From: a virus
Direction: 5' to 3' (one strand)
DNA length: 22,089 bases
Virus record (IMG/VR): IMGVR_UViG_3300050821_006630
Span: 1 to 22,089 of that record
Below the pieces are notes generated by a model, which saw only the letters and a program-made list of their open reading frames with translations, was not told the DNA's origin and did not search any database. Both the position numbers and the translations under genes were made by a program. Position 1 is the stretch's first letter. Each line of letters starts with the position of its first letter. Of this stretch, positions 13,702 to 21,346 are shown piece by piece.

Positions 13702-13801
13702 TGACCCTGGTAGGAATTGAACCTACAAGCACTTATACGGGGTATAAATTCCGCATCAATTTTATACGGATGTATAGAACCGCATCTCCCTCCAAGGGTC
13801 A
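13702..13801 (-). other. tRNA-like element with duplicated hairpins
   Basis: On the minus strand the ends pair perfectly over 7 bp (TGACCCT/AGGGTCA), and the 3' half has a perfect T-arm, GTAGG-TTCAATT-CCTAC. Between them lie two copies of a roughly 29-nt unit, each folding as ATGCGG-N10-CCGTAT. Neither loop has the seven bases expected of an anticodon loop, and there is no clear D-arm. With the extra unit the element is 100 nt. It may be a tRNA altered by an internal duplication, a tRNA-like regulatory RNA, or the leader of the winged-helix gene downstream. Classed as other because decoding function is not supported. Confidence 0.5.
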
Positions 13802-13815
13802 GGGCCTGGGTCGCT

Positions 13816-13843
13816 AGATAATATGTCCGTTCAGGAAAGTCAA
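13816..13843 (-). promoter_or_regulatory. Candidate promoter of the tRNA-like element and regulator
   Basis: Minus strand TTGACT (13843-13838), a 16-nt spacer, then TTATCT (13821-13816). Transcription would begin near 13809, just before the tRNA-like element at 13801. The same bases carry the AGGAAAG ribosome binding site of the divergent terminase gene, so the two directions share one short control region. Confidence 0.45.
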
Positions 13844-13849
13844 TAAATA

Positions 13850-14176
13850 ATGCCAAAGATTGGCGGCAATAGGAAAGGCGCCGGGCGGCCACCGGGCGCT
13901 CTTACCAAGCGCTCTCAGGAGATTCGTGCAGAGGCAGTTCTGACTGGCATGACGCCTCTAGAGGTGATGCTGGCCGCAATGCATCATTATCAAGAGCTTG
14001 GAGATTACGATAAAGCCGCTCTGTTCGCCAAAGACGCCGCGCCGTATATGCATCCTCGCCTCGCGAGTGTCGAACATGCTGGCAAAAACAATGCAGCCCA
14101 CGAGCGTAGCTTTACGATAACAATCGGCAATGCGAAGATCAATGAGGAAAAGCGGCCGGCACATTTGGATAGCTGA
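13850..14176 (+). CDS. Terminase small subunit-like protein
   Basis: 108 residues. The N-terminal basic stretch NRKGAGRPPGALTKRSQEIR, then GMTPLEVMLAAMHHYQELGD, then AKDAAPYMHPRLASVEHAG follow exactly the pattern of small proteins encoded upstream of large terminases in alphaproteobacterial phages. The small subunit would bind packaging-site DNA and load the motor. AGGAAAG lies about 11 nt before the ATG. The stop overlaps the next ATG by one base (TGATG), consistent with coupled expression of both subunits. The assignment relies on position and family pattern, not on a visible HTH. Confidence 0.75.
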   Translation: MPKIGGNRKGAGRPPGALTKRSQEIRAEAVLTGMTPLEVMLAAMHHYQELGDYDKAALFAKDAAPYMHPRLASVEHAGKNNAAHERSFTITIGNAKINEEKRPAHLDS

Positions 14177-15417
14177 TGCACTACGAAAGGCCAGTCCTCT
14201 ATCAGAAACAGAGGGCGGCGATATTCGAACCGAAGGACTCGTTAGGAGAACCCGCCAGGTTCTCGCTAACCGAGGCATCAACTAAGACCGGGAAAACGGT
14301 AGGCTGCATTGCTTGGCTGTTCGAGCAGGCTTTAAAGGGGAAGGCGGGTCAGAATTATTGGTGGATTGCTCCCGTATTCGGGCAGGCGCAAATTGCCTTC
14401 CGGCGCATGAAGCTAGCGGTGCCTATGGATCTTTACCAGAGTACCGAAGTACCGCCCATGATAACGCTTGTGAACGGTACAATTATCACGTTCAAGTCGG
14501 GGGAAAAGCCTGATGGGCTATATGGAGAGGATGTTTTCGCCGCCGTTATCGACGAAGCGTCCCGCATGCGTGAGGAAGCTTGGCATGCGCTACGCTCGAC
14601 CCTTACCGCGACCCGCGGACCGGCACGCATCATTGGCAACGTTAAGGGCCGCAAGAATTGGTTTTTCGCGCTCTGCAGGCGGGCAGAGGCCGGTGAGGCC
14701 GGGCTTAGCTATCATAAGCTCATCGCGGCCGACGCGGTCAATGCAGGGGTGCTTGCGGATGAAGAGGTTGCGGACGCACGGCGCATCCTTCCTGACGCTG
14801 TATTCCGTGAGCTGTACCTTGCTGAGCCCTCTGACGATGGCGGTAATCCGTTCGGGCTAGCCGCAATTGCGCGGTGTGTAGAGCCGCTGGCCGCGACCAC
14901 GCCCGCTGTGTGGGGATGGGATCTTGCGAAGCATATCGATTGGACCGTGGGGGTTGCTCTCGATGAATATGGGCGAGTGTGTCGTTTCCATAGGTTTCAA
15001 GGATCGTGGGACAACACTATGGAGCAAATCATCGCCGCAACCGGGTCGACGCCAGCACTCGTTGATTCTACCGGAGTCGGCGATCCGATTGTTGAAATAC
15101 TGCAAAAGCGTCCAGGAACGAGATTTGAGGGATATAACTTTAGCTCTTCCTCCAAGCAAAAGCTAATGGAGGGGCTTGCGGTCGCGATCCAGAAAAGGGA
15201 AGTGACATTCCCGGACGGACCGATTCGAATGGAACTGGAAAATTTTGAGTATGAATATACGCGGACCGGCTGTCGATATACCGCGCCGGAAGGGTTCCAC
15301 GATGATTGCGTTTGCTCTTTGGCATTGGCCAATCAGCATAGAATGCACGCATCACGGCCGCTTGTGATTAGCGACGACGTTCTTAGATGGTCTGCCGCGG
15401 GCGGGCGAAGGTGGTAG
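14176..15417 (+). CDS. terL: Terminase large subunit
   Basis: 413 residues: the DNA-packaging ATPase and nuclease. The Walker A region is EASTKTGKTVGC, with Ala in place of the first canonical Gly, as in this subfamily. Walker B with the catalytic carboxylate is VFAAVIDEASRMREEAWHAL at about residues 120-138. A coupling motif is visible at GPARIIGNVKGRKN. The RNase H-like nuclease domain begins near 245 (VWGWDLAKHIDWTVGVALD), continues with LVDSTGVGDPIVEIL, and ends with the conserved FHDDCVCSLALAN near 370-383, giving the metal-binding Asp residues. Length is normal for the family. It moves DNA into the prohead through the portal encoded two genes later. Overlaps the small subunit stop by one base. 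Confidence 0.93.
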   Translation: MHYERPVLYQKQRAAIFEPKDSLGEPARFSLTEASTKTGKTVGCIAWLFEQALKGKAGQNYWWIAPVFGQAQIAFRRMKLAVPMDLYQSTEVPPMITLVNGTIITFKSGEKPDGLYGEDVFAAVIDEASRMREEAWHALRSTLTATRGPARIIGNVKGRKNWFFALCRRAEAGEAGLSYHKLIAADAVNAGVLADEEVADARRILPDAVFRELYLAEPSDDGGNPFGLAAIARCVEPLAATTPAVWGWDLAKHIDWTVGVALDEYGRVCRFHRFQGSWDNTMEQIIAATGSTPALVDSTGVGDPIVEILQKRPGTRFEGYNFSSSSKQKLMEGLAVAIQKREVTFPDGPIRMELENFEYEYTRTGCRYTAPEGFHDDCVCSLALANQHRMHASRPLVISDDVLRWSAAGGRRW

Positions 15418-15421
15418 AGAT

Positions 15422-15670
15422 GTGGATAAGCTCTCGCCTAATCTATTAGGATACGGACTCACAACGGCATTTATTTTGTATAGGTTCCCCGATTTCAAGT
15501 CGCTGCTCCAGACTTTTATATGGCAAGATTACGACACGGAGCCGGAGTTCCCGAAATTGCGAGCGTTCATTGCCCATTGGAAGGCCAATATAGAAGGCCC
15601 ACTATTTTCCGTTAAGATCGCTCACACATCCTTGATCATGCCTGATGATTTCAAGATTAGGCTGAACTGA
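15422..15670 (+). CDS. Usg-family protein
   Basis: 82 residues from GTG 15422. GYGLTTAFILYRFPDFKSLL, then QTFIWQDYDTEPEFPKLRAF, then VKIAHTSLIMPDDF align with the Usg family of Rhizobiales, remembered as YGLTTAEILYRMPD-x4-LQT-x-VWQDYD-x-AP-x-FP with a closing 'VRVAHS-LI-PAE'. That family is a short chromosomal protein of unknown function. Here it lies 4 nt after the terminase and just before the portal, so it is inside the packaging operon and should be made late. The usual N-terminus is slightly shortened. Family identity is strong; whether it was captured from a host or is a phage branch of the family is open. Confidence 0.8.
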   Translation: MDKLSPNLLGYGLTTAFILYRFPDFKSLLQTFIWQDYDTEPEFPKLRAFIAHWKANIEGPLFSVKIAHTSLIMPDDFKIRLN

Positions 15671-15674
15671 GTCC

Positions 15675-17408
15675 ATGAAAGGAGCCGTGACAAGCCGCCG
15701 CAAGCCTGTGCCGACGCAAGGCCCCATTATTACCGACTCGGTTCTCGCCTTCTCGTCATGGCCTCAGCGTGCTCCCGTTCAGCCATTTACAGTTCCAGAG
15801 CATCCTCCTGGTGTTGTACCATCCGGCCGCGGCATGGCGATGGATGATAGCCTTAATGGCTCATTATCATGGGCGGCATCCAGCTTAACTGGATCGATGT
15901 ATCTCGGCGCCGATCATTTTATCGGCTACCCGGAGTTGGCCTTGCTTGCCCAGCGTCCGGAATATCGCCGGGTTTCCGAAACCATCGCAACCGAGATGAC
16001 GCGAAAGTGGGTTCGCTTTCAAGCTGTTGGGGATTCGGACAAGACAGACAAAATATCTAAGATCGAGGCTGCATTCGAGCGATTCCATATCCGGGATATC
16101 TTTCGAGAGGTTGCCGAGCAGGATGGCTTTTTCGGCCGCGGCCATATTTATATCGATCTCGGAACAACCGAGGATCCTGATGAGCTAAAGACGCCCATTG
16201 GCGATGGGCATGACAAGGTAAGCGCCGCCAAAGTAGGTAAGGGATCGCTCAAGGGATTCAAGACTGTCGAGGCAGTCTGGTGCTATCCGATGAATTATAA
16301 CGCTCGCGATCCGCTGGGCGATGATTGGTATAATCCTGGCTCATGGTTTGTCATGGGCAAGGAAATTCATGCATCTAGGCTACTTACATTCATTGGCCGT
16401 GAGGTTCCGGATCTTCTCAAGCCGGCATACTCATTCGGCGGACTATCTCTATCGCAGATCGTCATGCCGACAGTTGAGAGTTGGCTTAGAACCAAAAAAA
16501 GCGTCGAAGAGCTAATTCACTCGTTTTCTGTTAGCGGCATTATAACCAATCTTACAGATCAGTTGAATTCTAACCCGGATTCTGCAACCGGACTACATAG
16601 GCGGGTTCAGCTATTTAATAATTTGCGCGATAACAAGGGTCTGATGGTTTTGAACAATCAGGCTGGGGCTGAAGGGGAGGAGTTCTTTAACGTTTCGACG
16701 CCGCTCGGGACTCTTGATCACCTGCAGGCTCAATCACAAGAACATATATGTAGTGTGTCAGGCCTTCCGCTAATTAAATATACCGGCATCACTCCATCAG
16801 GGCTTAATGCATCGTCTGAAGACGAAATTAGATCATTTTATGATTGGGTACATTCCTATCAGGGATTATTGTTTTCATCGGAATTAACAACTGTTCTCGG
16901 CTTTATACAGCTGAATGAATTTGGTTCCGTCGATCCGGAGATAACATTCGAGTATGAGCCGCTTTGGTCGCTCGATGAAAAGGCTCTTGCTGAGAAGCAA
17001 AAGATCGAAGCGGACACAGACCAGATTCATATTGCGACCGGGGTTATTGCGCCTAGCGAAGCTCGCCAGCGGGTAGCCGGCGATCCAGACACGCCATATG
17101 CTGGATTGAACCTGAGCGATGAGCCTGGCGCGCCGGATAAGAAGGTCGAGTATGGCGCGAAGGCCACTACGGCGGTGGTCGAGGCATTCACTGCGGGCCT
17201 GATCAGTCATGCTCAGGGGTTGAAAGAACTTCTCGAATCGTCGAAAGAATCTGGAATTTTCACGACCATCACGCCGGAAGATATTAAGGAAGCCGAGGCC
17301 GAGCCGCCACCTTCAGAAATGGAAATGATGGAAGCGCAGGCAAAACTTAAGATGCAACCGCCGGATGGCGGAATGCCGAAGCCGACAGGCAATGGTGGTG
17401 AGGATTAG
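15675..17408 (+). CDS. Portal protein, DUF1073 family
   Basis: 577 residues. The family's core is seen in NGSLSWAASSLTGSMYLGAD, then FIGYPELALLAQRPEYRRVS and ETIATEMTRKWVRFQA, followed by DGFFGRGHIYIDLG and later GLPLIKYTGITPSGLNASSE with DEIRSFYDWVHSYQ. These are hallmark DUF1073 portal features. The dodecameric portal would sit at one vertex, pass DNA and bind the terminase and head-completion proteins. The C-terminal 40 residues are acidic, with M/Q/P-rich low complexity. It follows the Usg-like gene by 4 nt and precedes a small gene by 2 nt. The N-terminal 40 residues are proline-rich. The ribosome binding site before ATG 15675 is weak. Confidence 0.9.
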   Translation: MKGAVTSRRKPVPTQGPIITDSVLAFSSWPQRAPVQPFTVPEHPPGVVPSGRGMAMDDSLNGSLSWAASSLTGSMYLGADHFIGYPELALLAQRPEYRRVSETIATEMTRKWVRFQAVGDSDKTDKISKIEAAFERFHIRDIFREVAEQDGFFGRGHIYIDLGTTEDPDELKTPIGDGHDKVSAAKVGKGSLKGFKTVEAVWCYPMNYNARDPLGDDWYNPGSWFVMGKEIHASRLLTFIGREVPDLLKPAYSFGGLSLSQIVMPTVESWLRTKKSVEELIHSFSVSGIITNLTDQLNSNPDSATGLHRRVQLFNNLRDNKGLMVLNNQAGAEGEEFFNVSTPLGTLDHLQAQSQEHICSVSGLPLIKYTGITPSGLNASSEDEIRSFYDWVHSYQGLLFSSELTTVLGFIQLNEFGSVDPEITFEYEPLWSLDEKALAEKQKIEADTDQIHIATGVIAPSEARQRVAGDPDTPYAGLNLSDEPGAPDKKVEYGAKATTAVVEAFTAGLISHAQGLKELLESSKESGIFTTITPEDIKEAEAEPPPSEMEMMEAQAKLKMQPPDGGMPKPTGNGGED

Positions 17409-17410
17409 TC

Positions 17411-17650
17411 ATGGCTGTTGCAACATCTCTAGTGCAAGCAATAACAACTGACTGGACCGACTTGGGAGTGGGGCCATTTCTTGCCGTTGAGTCCGGCGAG
17501 GCTAATAATTTATTCGCGATAGCTGATTCGAAGCCTGGCCTTACTCCAACATTCGGTTGGAGAATTAATTCGGATTTCGGCCCATGGTCGAGCGCGACGA
17601 CAAGCCATCTTTGGGTTTTTGGAACCGGTGAAGTCATAATTTCCAAATAA
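17411..17650 (+). CDS. Small beta-rich head-region protein
   Basis: 79 residues beginning MAVATSLVQAITTDWTDLGV. The landmarks are WTDLGVGPFLAVESG, a Pro/Gly segment, and HLWVFGTGEVIIS near the end. The pattern is like small phage virion proteins that occur between portal and head genes, perhaps a decoration or stabilising subunit. It starts 2 nt after the portal stop. No metal or catalytic motif is seen. The assignment is from composition and context only. Confidence 0.55.
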   Translation: MAVATSLVQAITTDWTDLGVGPFLAVESGEANNLFAIADSKPGLTPTFGWRINSDFGPWSSATTSHLWVFGTGEVIISK

Positions 17651-17684
17651 TAGGGAAGAACCTCCAGCATGAGTAATAGCGTTT

Positions 17685-17828
17685 ATGGAGATTACGGGAA
17701 TCTTTTTCTATGATTGGTGGGCCGAGAACACTTATATGCTTGAGAATGGCTTGCCGGGAGATGTCTTGAATCTACGCGATAGGCTTAACGAGGCTTTCGC
17801 AGAAGCCTCAAAAAGGGATAAAAGATAA
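17685..17828 (+). CDS. Small protein of 47 residues
   Basis: ATG 17685 to TAA 17826-17828, encoding MEITGIFFYDWWAENTYMLE, then NGLPGDVLNLRDRLNEAFAE and a basic end. The C-terminal half is a likely amphipathic helix. The stop overlaps the next gene's ATG by one base (TAATG), which supports it as real. An ATG at 17669 in another frame has GGGAAG upstream but opens only 14 codons. The function is unknown; similar short genes near portal proteins exist in many phages without known roles. Confidence 0.55.
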   Translation: MEITGIFFYDWWAENTYMLENGLPGDVLNLRDRLNEAFAEASKRDKR

Positions 17829-18349
17829 TGACTAATACGCTTTGGGATCCGAACATTGGCAATGTTGCGAATCCAACCCTTGCCTCGGCGACGATCAATT
17901 CCCTGACTGCGCCTATTTTAACGGTCACTGCTCTCACTGCGCCTACTTTAACGGTTGGTTCGGTAATTGATTCGGCCAGCGGAATTGCTGGGAAAACGGA
18001 TTTTCAGCAGAGATTAAGTTTGCCAGTCACGGCGGTCACCAATACTGATTATACAATGTCGGTCCCGGTCGGCGCGACGATTATGACAATTTGGGTTTAT
18101 ACGACAACGGCATACACTGGGACCACCGCTAATATTTCGATTGGCAGTGCTGCAGCCGGTGCACAATATGTTGCGGCCACTGATATCCATGCTGTTGGTA
18201 TTGTCCAATTGACATTTGCGGCTGGCGGCACCGCCGGACTGCTCTCAATGCCTGCCGGTACGCCAAATCTCTTTATTAGGATTGCGCAAAGCACGACGCC
18301 GACCGCGGTTGGCGCTGCAACGCTTGTTGTTGATTACACACAGGCGTGA
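17828..18349 (+). CDS. Beta-rich virion protein, unknown
   Basis: 173 residues. The N-terminal 20 (MTNTLWDPNIGNVANPTLAS) are followed by a Thr/Ala/Leu repeat (LTAPILTVTALTAPTLTV) and then a body of alternating hydrophobics (DYTMSVPVGATIMTIWVYTT, TPNLFIRIAQSTTPTA). No catalytic residues stand out. Its start overlaps the preceding stop by one base and its stop overlaps the next GTG by 4 nt. It is likely a head decoration or head-spike protein, given its place between portal and MuF-type genes. Confidence 0.6.
   Translation: MTNTLWDPNIGNVANPTLASATINSLTAPILTVTALTAPTLTVGSVIDSASGIAGKTDFQQRLSLPVTAVTNTDYTMSVPVGATIMTIWVYTTTAYTGTTANISIGSAAAGAQYVAATDIHAVGIVQLTFAAGGTAGLLSMPAGTPNLFIRIAQSTTPTAVGAATLVVDYTQA
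17906..17955 (+). repeat. Tandem 30-bp-period repeat inside the structural gene
   Basis: ACTGCGCCTA followed by one variable base and TTTAACGGT occurs at 17906-17925 and 17936-17955 with 19 of 20 matches. The repeat stays in frame and adds a second LTAP-x-LTV unit to the encoded protein. Confidence 0.8.
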
Positions 18350-19107
18350 ATGTTCATAGTTCTTCTTTCAAGCGCCGCGGTTCGCAGCCGCCGCTTCTAA
18401 AAGCCTTCCTTCGTGCCCGCAAGGCGGAAACGCAATTCGCGATCCGGCTACGCAAGATTGCTTCGCACATTGGGGATATTGTTCGTGGGTTTGATCCGTC
18501 AACTAGTGACGGATGGATTCAAATGCATGCGGCGCTCGATCGCTATGCCCAGCTCATTGAACCATGGGCGCGCGCGGTTGCGAATCGGATGATCACGGAA
18601 GTTGCGGCGCGCGATAAGCAGACCTGGCGAGAGGTGTCTAGCCAGATGGGCAGGGCGCTCCATCAGGAGATCGAATATGCGCCGATTGGCGCTACAATGC
18701 AGCGGCTATTAAGCGAGCAAGTTCACCTAATTAAGAGCCTGCCACTTGACGCCGCGCAGCGAGTTCATGAACTTACGATAGAGGGCATCCAGCAAGGCAC
18801 GCGGGCAAAGGACATTGCTACCGAGATCATGCGGACCGGCGAGGTCAGCAAAAGCCGGGCCACTTTGATTGCTCGGACTGAAGTAGGGCGCACCGCAACG
18901 GCACTGACGCAAGCCAGGGCGCAGTTTGTTGGTTCAGAGGGTTACACCTGGGCAACGGTGCGAGATAGCGACGTAAGGCCTTCCCACAAGGCTATGGAAG
19001 GCAAATTTGTTCGCTGGGATAGCCCGCCAACTCTCGACGGTTTAACAGGCCATGCTGGGGCGCTTCCGAATTGCCGATGCGTGCCCTTGGTGATTATCGC
19101 ATCCTGA
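18346..19107 (+). CDS. Phage head morphogenesis protein, MuF/SPP1 gp7 family
   Basis: 253 residues from GTG 18346. The C-terminal MuF domain is clear: SRATLIARTEVGRTATALTQ, then YTWATVRDSDVRPSHKAMEG, KFVRWDSPPTLDGLTGHAG and LPNCRCVPLVI, with the conserved R, H, G and CRC positions. The N-terminal half is helical. Members are minor capsid proteins needed for prohead assembly and may be ejected with DNA. The GTG overlaps the upstream stop by 4 nt. No C-terminal toxin or effector domain is fused, which some MuF proteins carry. Length is standard for the short form. Confidence 0.88.
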   Translation: MNVHSSSFKRRGSQPPLLKAFLRARKAETQFAIRLRKIASHIGDIVRGFDPSTSDGWIQMHAALDRYAQLIEPWARAVANRMITEVAARDKQTWREVSSQMGRALHQEIEYAPIGATMQRLLSEQVHLIKSLPLDAAQRVHELTIEGIQQGTRAKDIATEIMRTGEVSKSRATLIARTEVGRTATALTQARAQFVGSEGYTWATVRDSDVRPSHKAMEGKFVRWDSPPTLDGLTGHAGALPNCRCVPLVIIAS

Positions 19108-19125
19108 AAGATGAGGAGTAAGCCA

Positions 19126-19500
19126 ATGTCTGAATCCATAGAGCGCATTGAAAACATGATCCGCGTCGTGAGCGAAATTGCAGATGATAGGTTCGATATT
19201 AAGCGGTGGTTTGACTATCGTTCCGGATGTGGCTGTGCGATTGGCCATGCTATGCAGGACGCTTACTTTGTAGCGCGGAGATTTACCCCCCCTCTTGGGC
19301 GCAGGGATGTGTATGAATTTGTTGCCGATTATTTTGGCATTAGCGAAACCCGGGCAACGCAGCTTTTTGTCATCGGAATTGGGTACGAAACGCGATTAGA
19401 CGTGCTTGCTGGGCTTCGCGTATTGCTGCTTGAGAAAATAGCTCAAGAGCTTCCGGCGATGCTCGGCCCAGTTTGGGCAGTAGAACTTGAATTAACTTAA
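19126..19500 (+). CDS. Unknown protein with CGCAIGHA motif
   Basis: 124 residues from ATG 19126, chosen over ATG 19111 because AGGAG sits 8 nt before it and inside the longer version. The sequence RWFDYRSGCGCAIGHAMQDA resembles small phage/bacterial proteins with a C-x-C-A-x-G-H/W-A motif. A helical C-terminal half (DVYEFVADYFGISETRATQL and LDVLAGLRVLLLEKIAQE) follows. The Cys/His cluster at about 34-42 may bind a metal, but only three ligands are evident. It ends exactly one base before the protease ATG. Function unknown. Confidence 0.6.
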   Translation: MSESIERIENMIRVVSEIADDRFDIKRWFDYRSGCGCAIGHAMQDAYFVARRFTPPLGRRDVYEFVADYFGISETRATQLFVIGIGYETRLDVLAGLRVLLLEKIAQELPAMLGPVWAVELELT

Positions 19501-21324
19501 ATGCCAATTAAGCAATGCAAGTTGCCAGACGGCGGCGACGGCTGGCAATGGGGCGATGCCGGCAAGCGCTACGCCGACCGGGCCGATGCTGAAAAGCAGG
19601 CCGCGGCGGCGCATGCTAATGGCTATACGGGGGATGAGTGGTCCGAAGAGGCACGCAAGGCAGCATTAGAGGCTAGGAGAGCAAAATCTGGCGGAAACAA
19701 AGAAGACGACCATGATAAGGAAAAAGAACAACATGAGATCAGCGCCCGTCTAAAAAAAACGACAGAGCGCGAGACAGCGTTCCGTCATGATACAAATTAT
19801 AAGCGACTGATGGAAGCCAAAAAGGAAGACAAGCACAAAATTGTTGCAGAAATGTCTCCAGCCGAAGCCAAATTACATTTAGAGAGATTGAATTCCGCTC
19901 CTGGCGACGATCCGGCTGCTCGCAAAGCGTTAGAATCTAAAATCCAAGCGCATGACGCTCTAGCGCTCGACAAAGCCTCGGTTCGCACCATTGATGTCGA
20001 TGGCCATCTACACATTGCCGAAAGCAATATCTCCAAAGCTACTGTCAATCCATACATCGGCCGCGAAATCCCGGATTGGAAAGAACTAGGGCTCGATGGT
20101 GATCGAATCTATTATCTACTCCGCGATCCGGCGGAATTAAAAAAGGCCGTCGATACCTTTGACGGTAAGCCACTGCTATTCAAGCATCGCCCGGTCGATG
20201 CCGATGACCATGCTTATGACACGGTTGTCGGTGCGGTTTACAATCCTGTATTTGATGCTCCATTCCTCAAAGCTGAATTGGTTGTTTGGCCAGGCAAGGC
20301 CATTGATGCAATCGAGGATGGCTCAAAGCAAGAGCTTTCATGCGGATATCGCTATAAAGCTGATATGACTTCTGGAGTTTACCAGGGGCAGGCTTACGAT
20401 GGCGTTATGCGAGAAATCCAGGCAAATCATGTTGCGTTAGTTGCGGAGGGGCGCGCCGGTCCCGAGGTTGTTGTCGGCGATTCCAATGGAGAAATAATCA
20501 TGTCTAAGACCGTATTGAGCCGCAAGGCCGCTGTGGCCCAAGGCGCACTCCTAGTTTATCTGCGGCCGAAGCTGGCGCAGGATGCAAAGATCGATCTTAC
20601 GCCCATCCTTGCGAAGATCACCAAAGACAATTTCAAGGACAGCAAGCCGAGCATCATTACGGCGCTCTCGGAGCGGACTAAAGGAAAACTCGCCCAGGAT
20701 GCGTCCATAGATGACGCCGGCTCACTTCTCGATTCCATTGCCGCACTTGATATCGCCGAGGATGAGGAAAAAGATATGCCAAAGAACGCGGCCGAGGACG
20801 ATTGGGACGACGAGGACGATAAGAAAGAAAAGGCCAAGGACAAAAAGAAGTCCGCGAAAGACGCCGACATGGACGATGATAAGGAAGACGACAAGGACGA
20901 GGAAGAGCAGGAGCCAAAAGGCAAGGCTAAGGACAAGAAAAAGGGTGCCAAAGATGGCGAGCCTGACGACCTTGTGACAAAGCCCGCCATGGATGCGGCA
21001 ATTGCATCGGCCGTGAAGACCGCGACGGCATCGGCGATCAAGACCCAGCGTGACATTCGCGATGCGGAGCGTGTGGCCCGTCCTTATGTCGGCGAGCTAG
21101 CCATTGCCCATGATAGCGCGATTGACGTCTATCGCACCGCGCTCGATGCCATGGGAATCAAGACTGATGGCATTAACGAGCTTATTGCGCTCAAGACCAT
21201 CCTGGAAATGCAGCCTAAGGCTTCCGATCCAAAGGCAAAGGCGCCGCGGGTTGCCATGGATGCCGCGGGAGCAAAGTCGTTCTCGGAGATGTTCCCAGAC
21301 TCGGCAAAAATCCGGATTATGTAA
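19501..21324 (+). CDS. Prohead protease-scaffold fusion (DUF2213 protease)
   Basis: 607 residues. Residues 1-45 (KQCKLPDGGDGWQWGDAGKR) are a short extra domain of a type seen near phage head genes; 46-170 are charged and helical. Residues about 175-330 form the DUF2213 protease: ISKATVNPYIGREIPDWKEL, KHRPVD with His229, QELSCGYRY with Ser280, and QANHVALVAEGRAGPEVV with His310. These are likely catalytic-centre residues of the capsid maturation protease. From 334 on the sequence (MSKTVLSRKAA) is scaffold-like, with a very acidic/Lys-rich low-complexity stretch at about 420-485 and a helical end. A nested scaffold start is likely. It sits directly upstream of the cement-like gene, with the major capsid gene expected further on. 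Confidence 0.82.
   Translation: MPIKQCKLPDGGDGWQWGDAGKRYADRADAEKQAAAAHANGYTGDEWSEEARKAALEARRAKSGGNKEDDHDKEKEQHEISARLKKTTERETAFRHDTNYKRLMEAKKEDKHKIVAEMSPAEAKLHLERLNSAPGDDPAARKALESKIQAHDALALDKASVRTIDVDGHLHIAESNISKATVNPYIGREIPDWKELGLDGDRIYYLLRDPAELKKAVDTFDGKPLLFKHRPVDADDHAYDTVVGAVYNPVFDAPFLKAELVVWPGKAIDAIEDGSKQELSCGYRYKADMTSGVYQGQAYDGVMREIQANHVALVAEGRAGPEVVVGDSNGEIIMSKTVLSRKAAVAQGALLVYLRPKLAQDAKIDLTPILAKITKDNFKDSKPSIITALSERTKGKLAQDASIDDAGSLLDSIAALDIAEDEEKDMPKNAAEDDWDDEDDKKEKAKDKKKSAKDADMDDDKEDDKDEEEQEPKGKAKDKKKGAKDGEPDDLVTKPAMDAAIASAVKTATASAIKTQRDIRDAERVARPYVGELAIAHDSAIDVYRTALDAMGIKTDGINELIALKTILEMQPKASDPKAKAPRVAMDAAGAKSFSEMFPDSAKIRIM
20500..21324 (+). other. Probable nested scaffold start within the protease gene
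   Basis: The ATG at 20500 (residue 334) is in frame and preceded by GGAG 8 nt upstream, a strong site. The product would be 274 residues: the scaffold without the protease. It matches the arrangement of lambda C/Nu3, where a scaffold is made from an internal start inside the protease gene. The junction lies just after the DUF2213 domain ends. Confidence 0.6.
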
Positions 21325-21346
21325 TCATAGGTAAAGGAACTCAATT

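Noticed and set aside
15675-17408. Possible fused Acb1-type anti-CBASS enzyme in the portal
   Set aside because: DUF1073 models have been associated with Acb1 in some phages, but no second enzymatic domain or His-x-Thr-type motif pair is visible in the C-terminus, which is low-complexity and acidic.
20556-21056. Serine-rich minus-strand frame of 166 codons
   Set aside because: Antisense to the acidic/lysine-rich scaffold segment; Ser/Leu/Phe richness is the expected complement of GAC/GAG/AAG codons.
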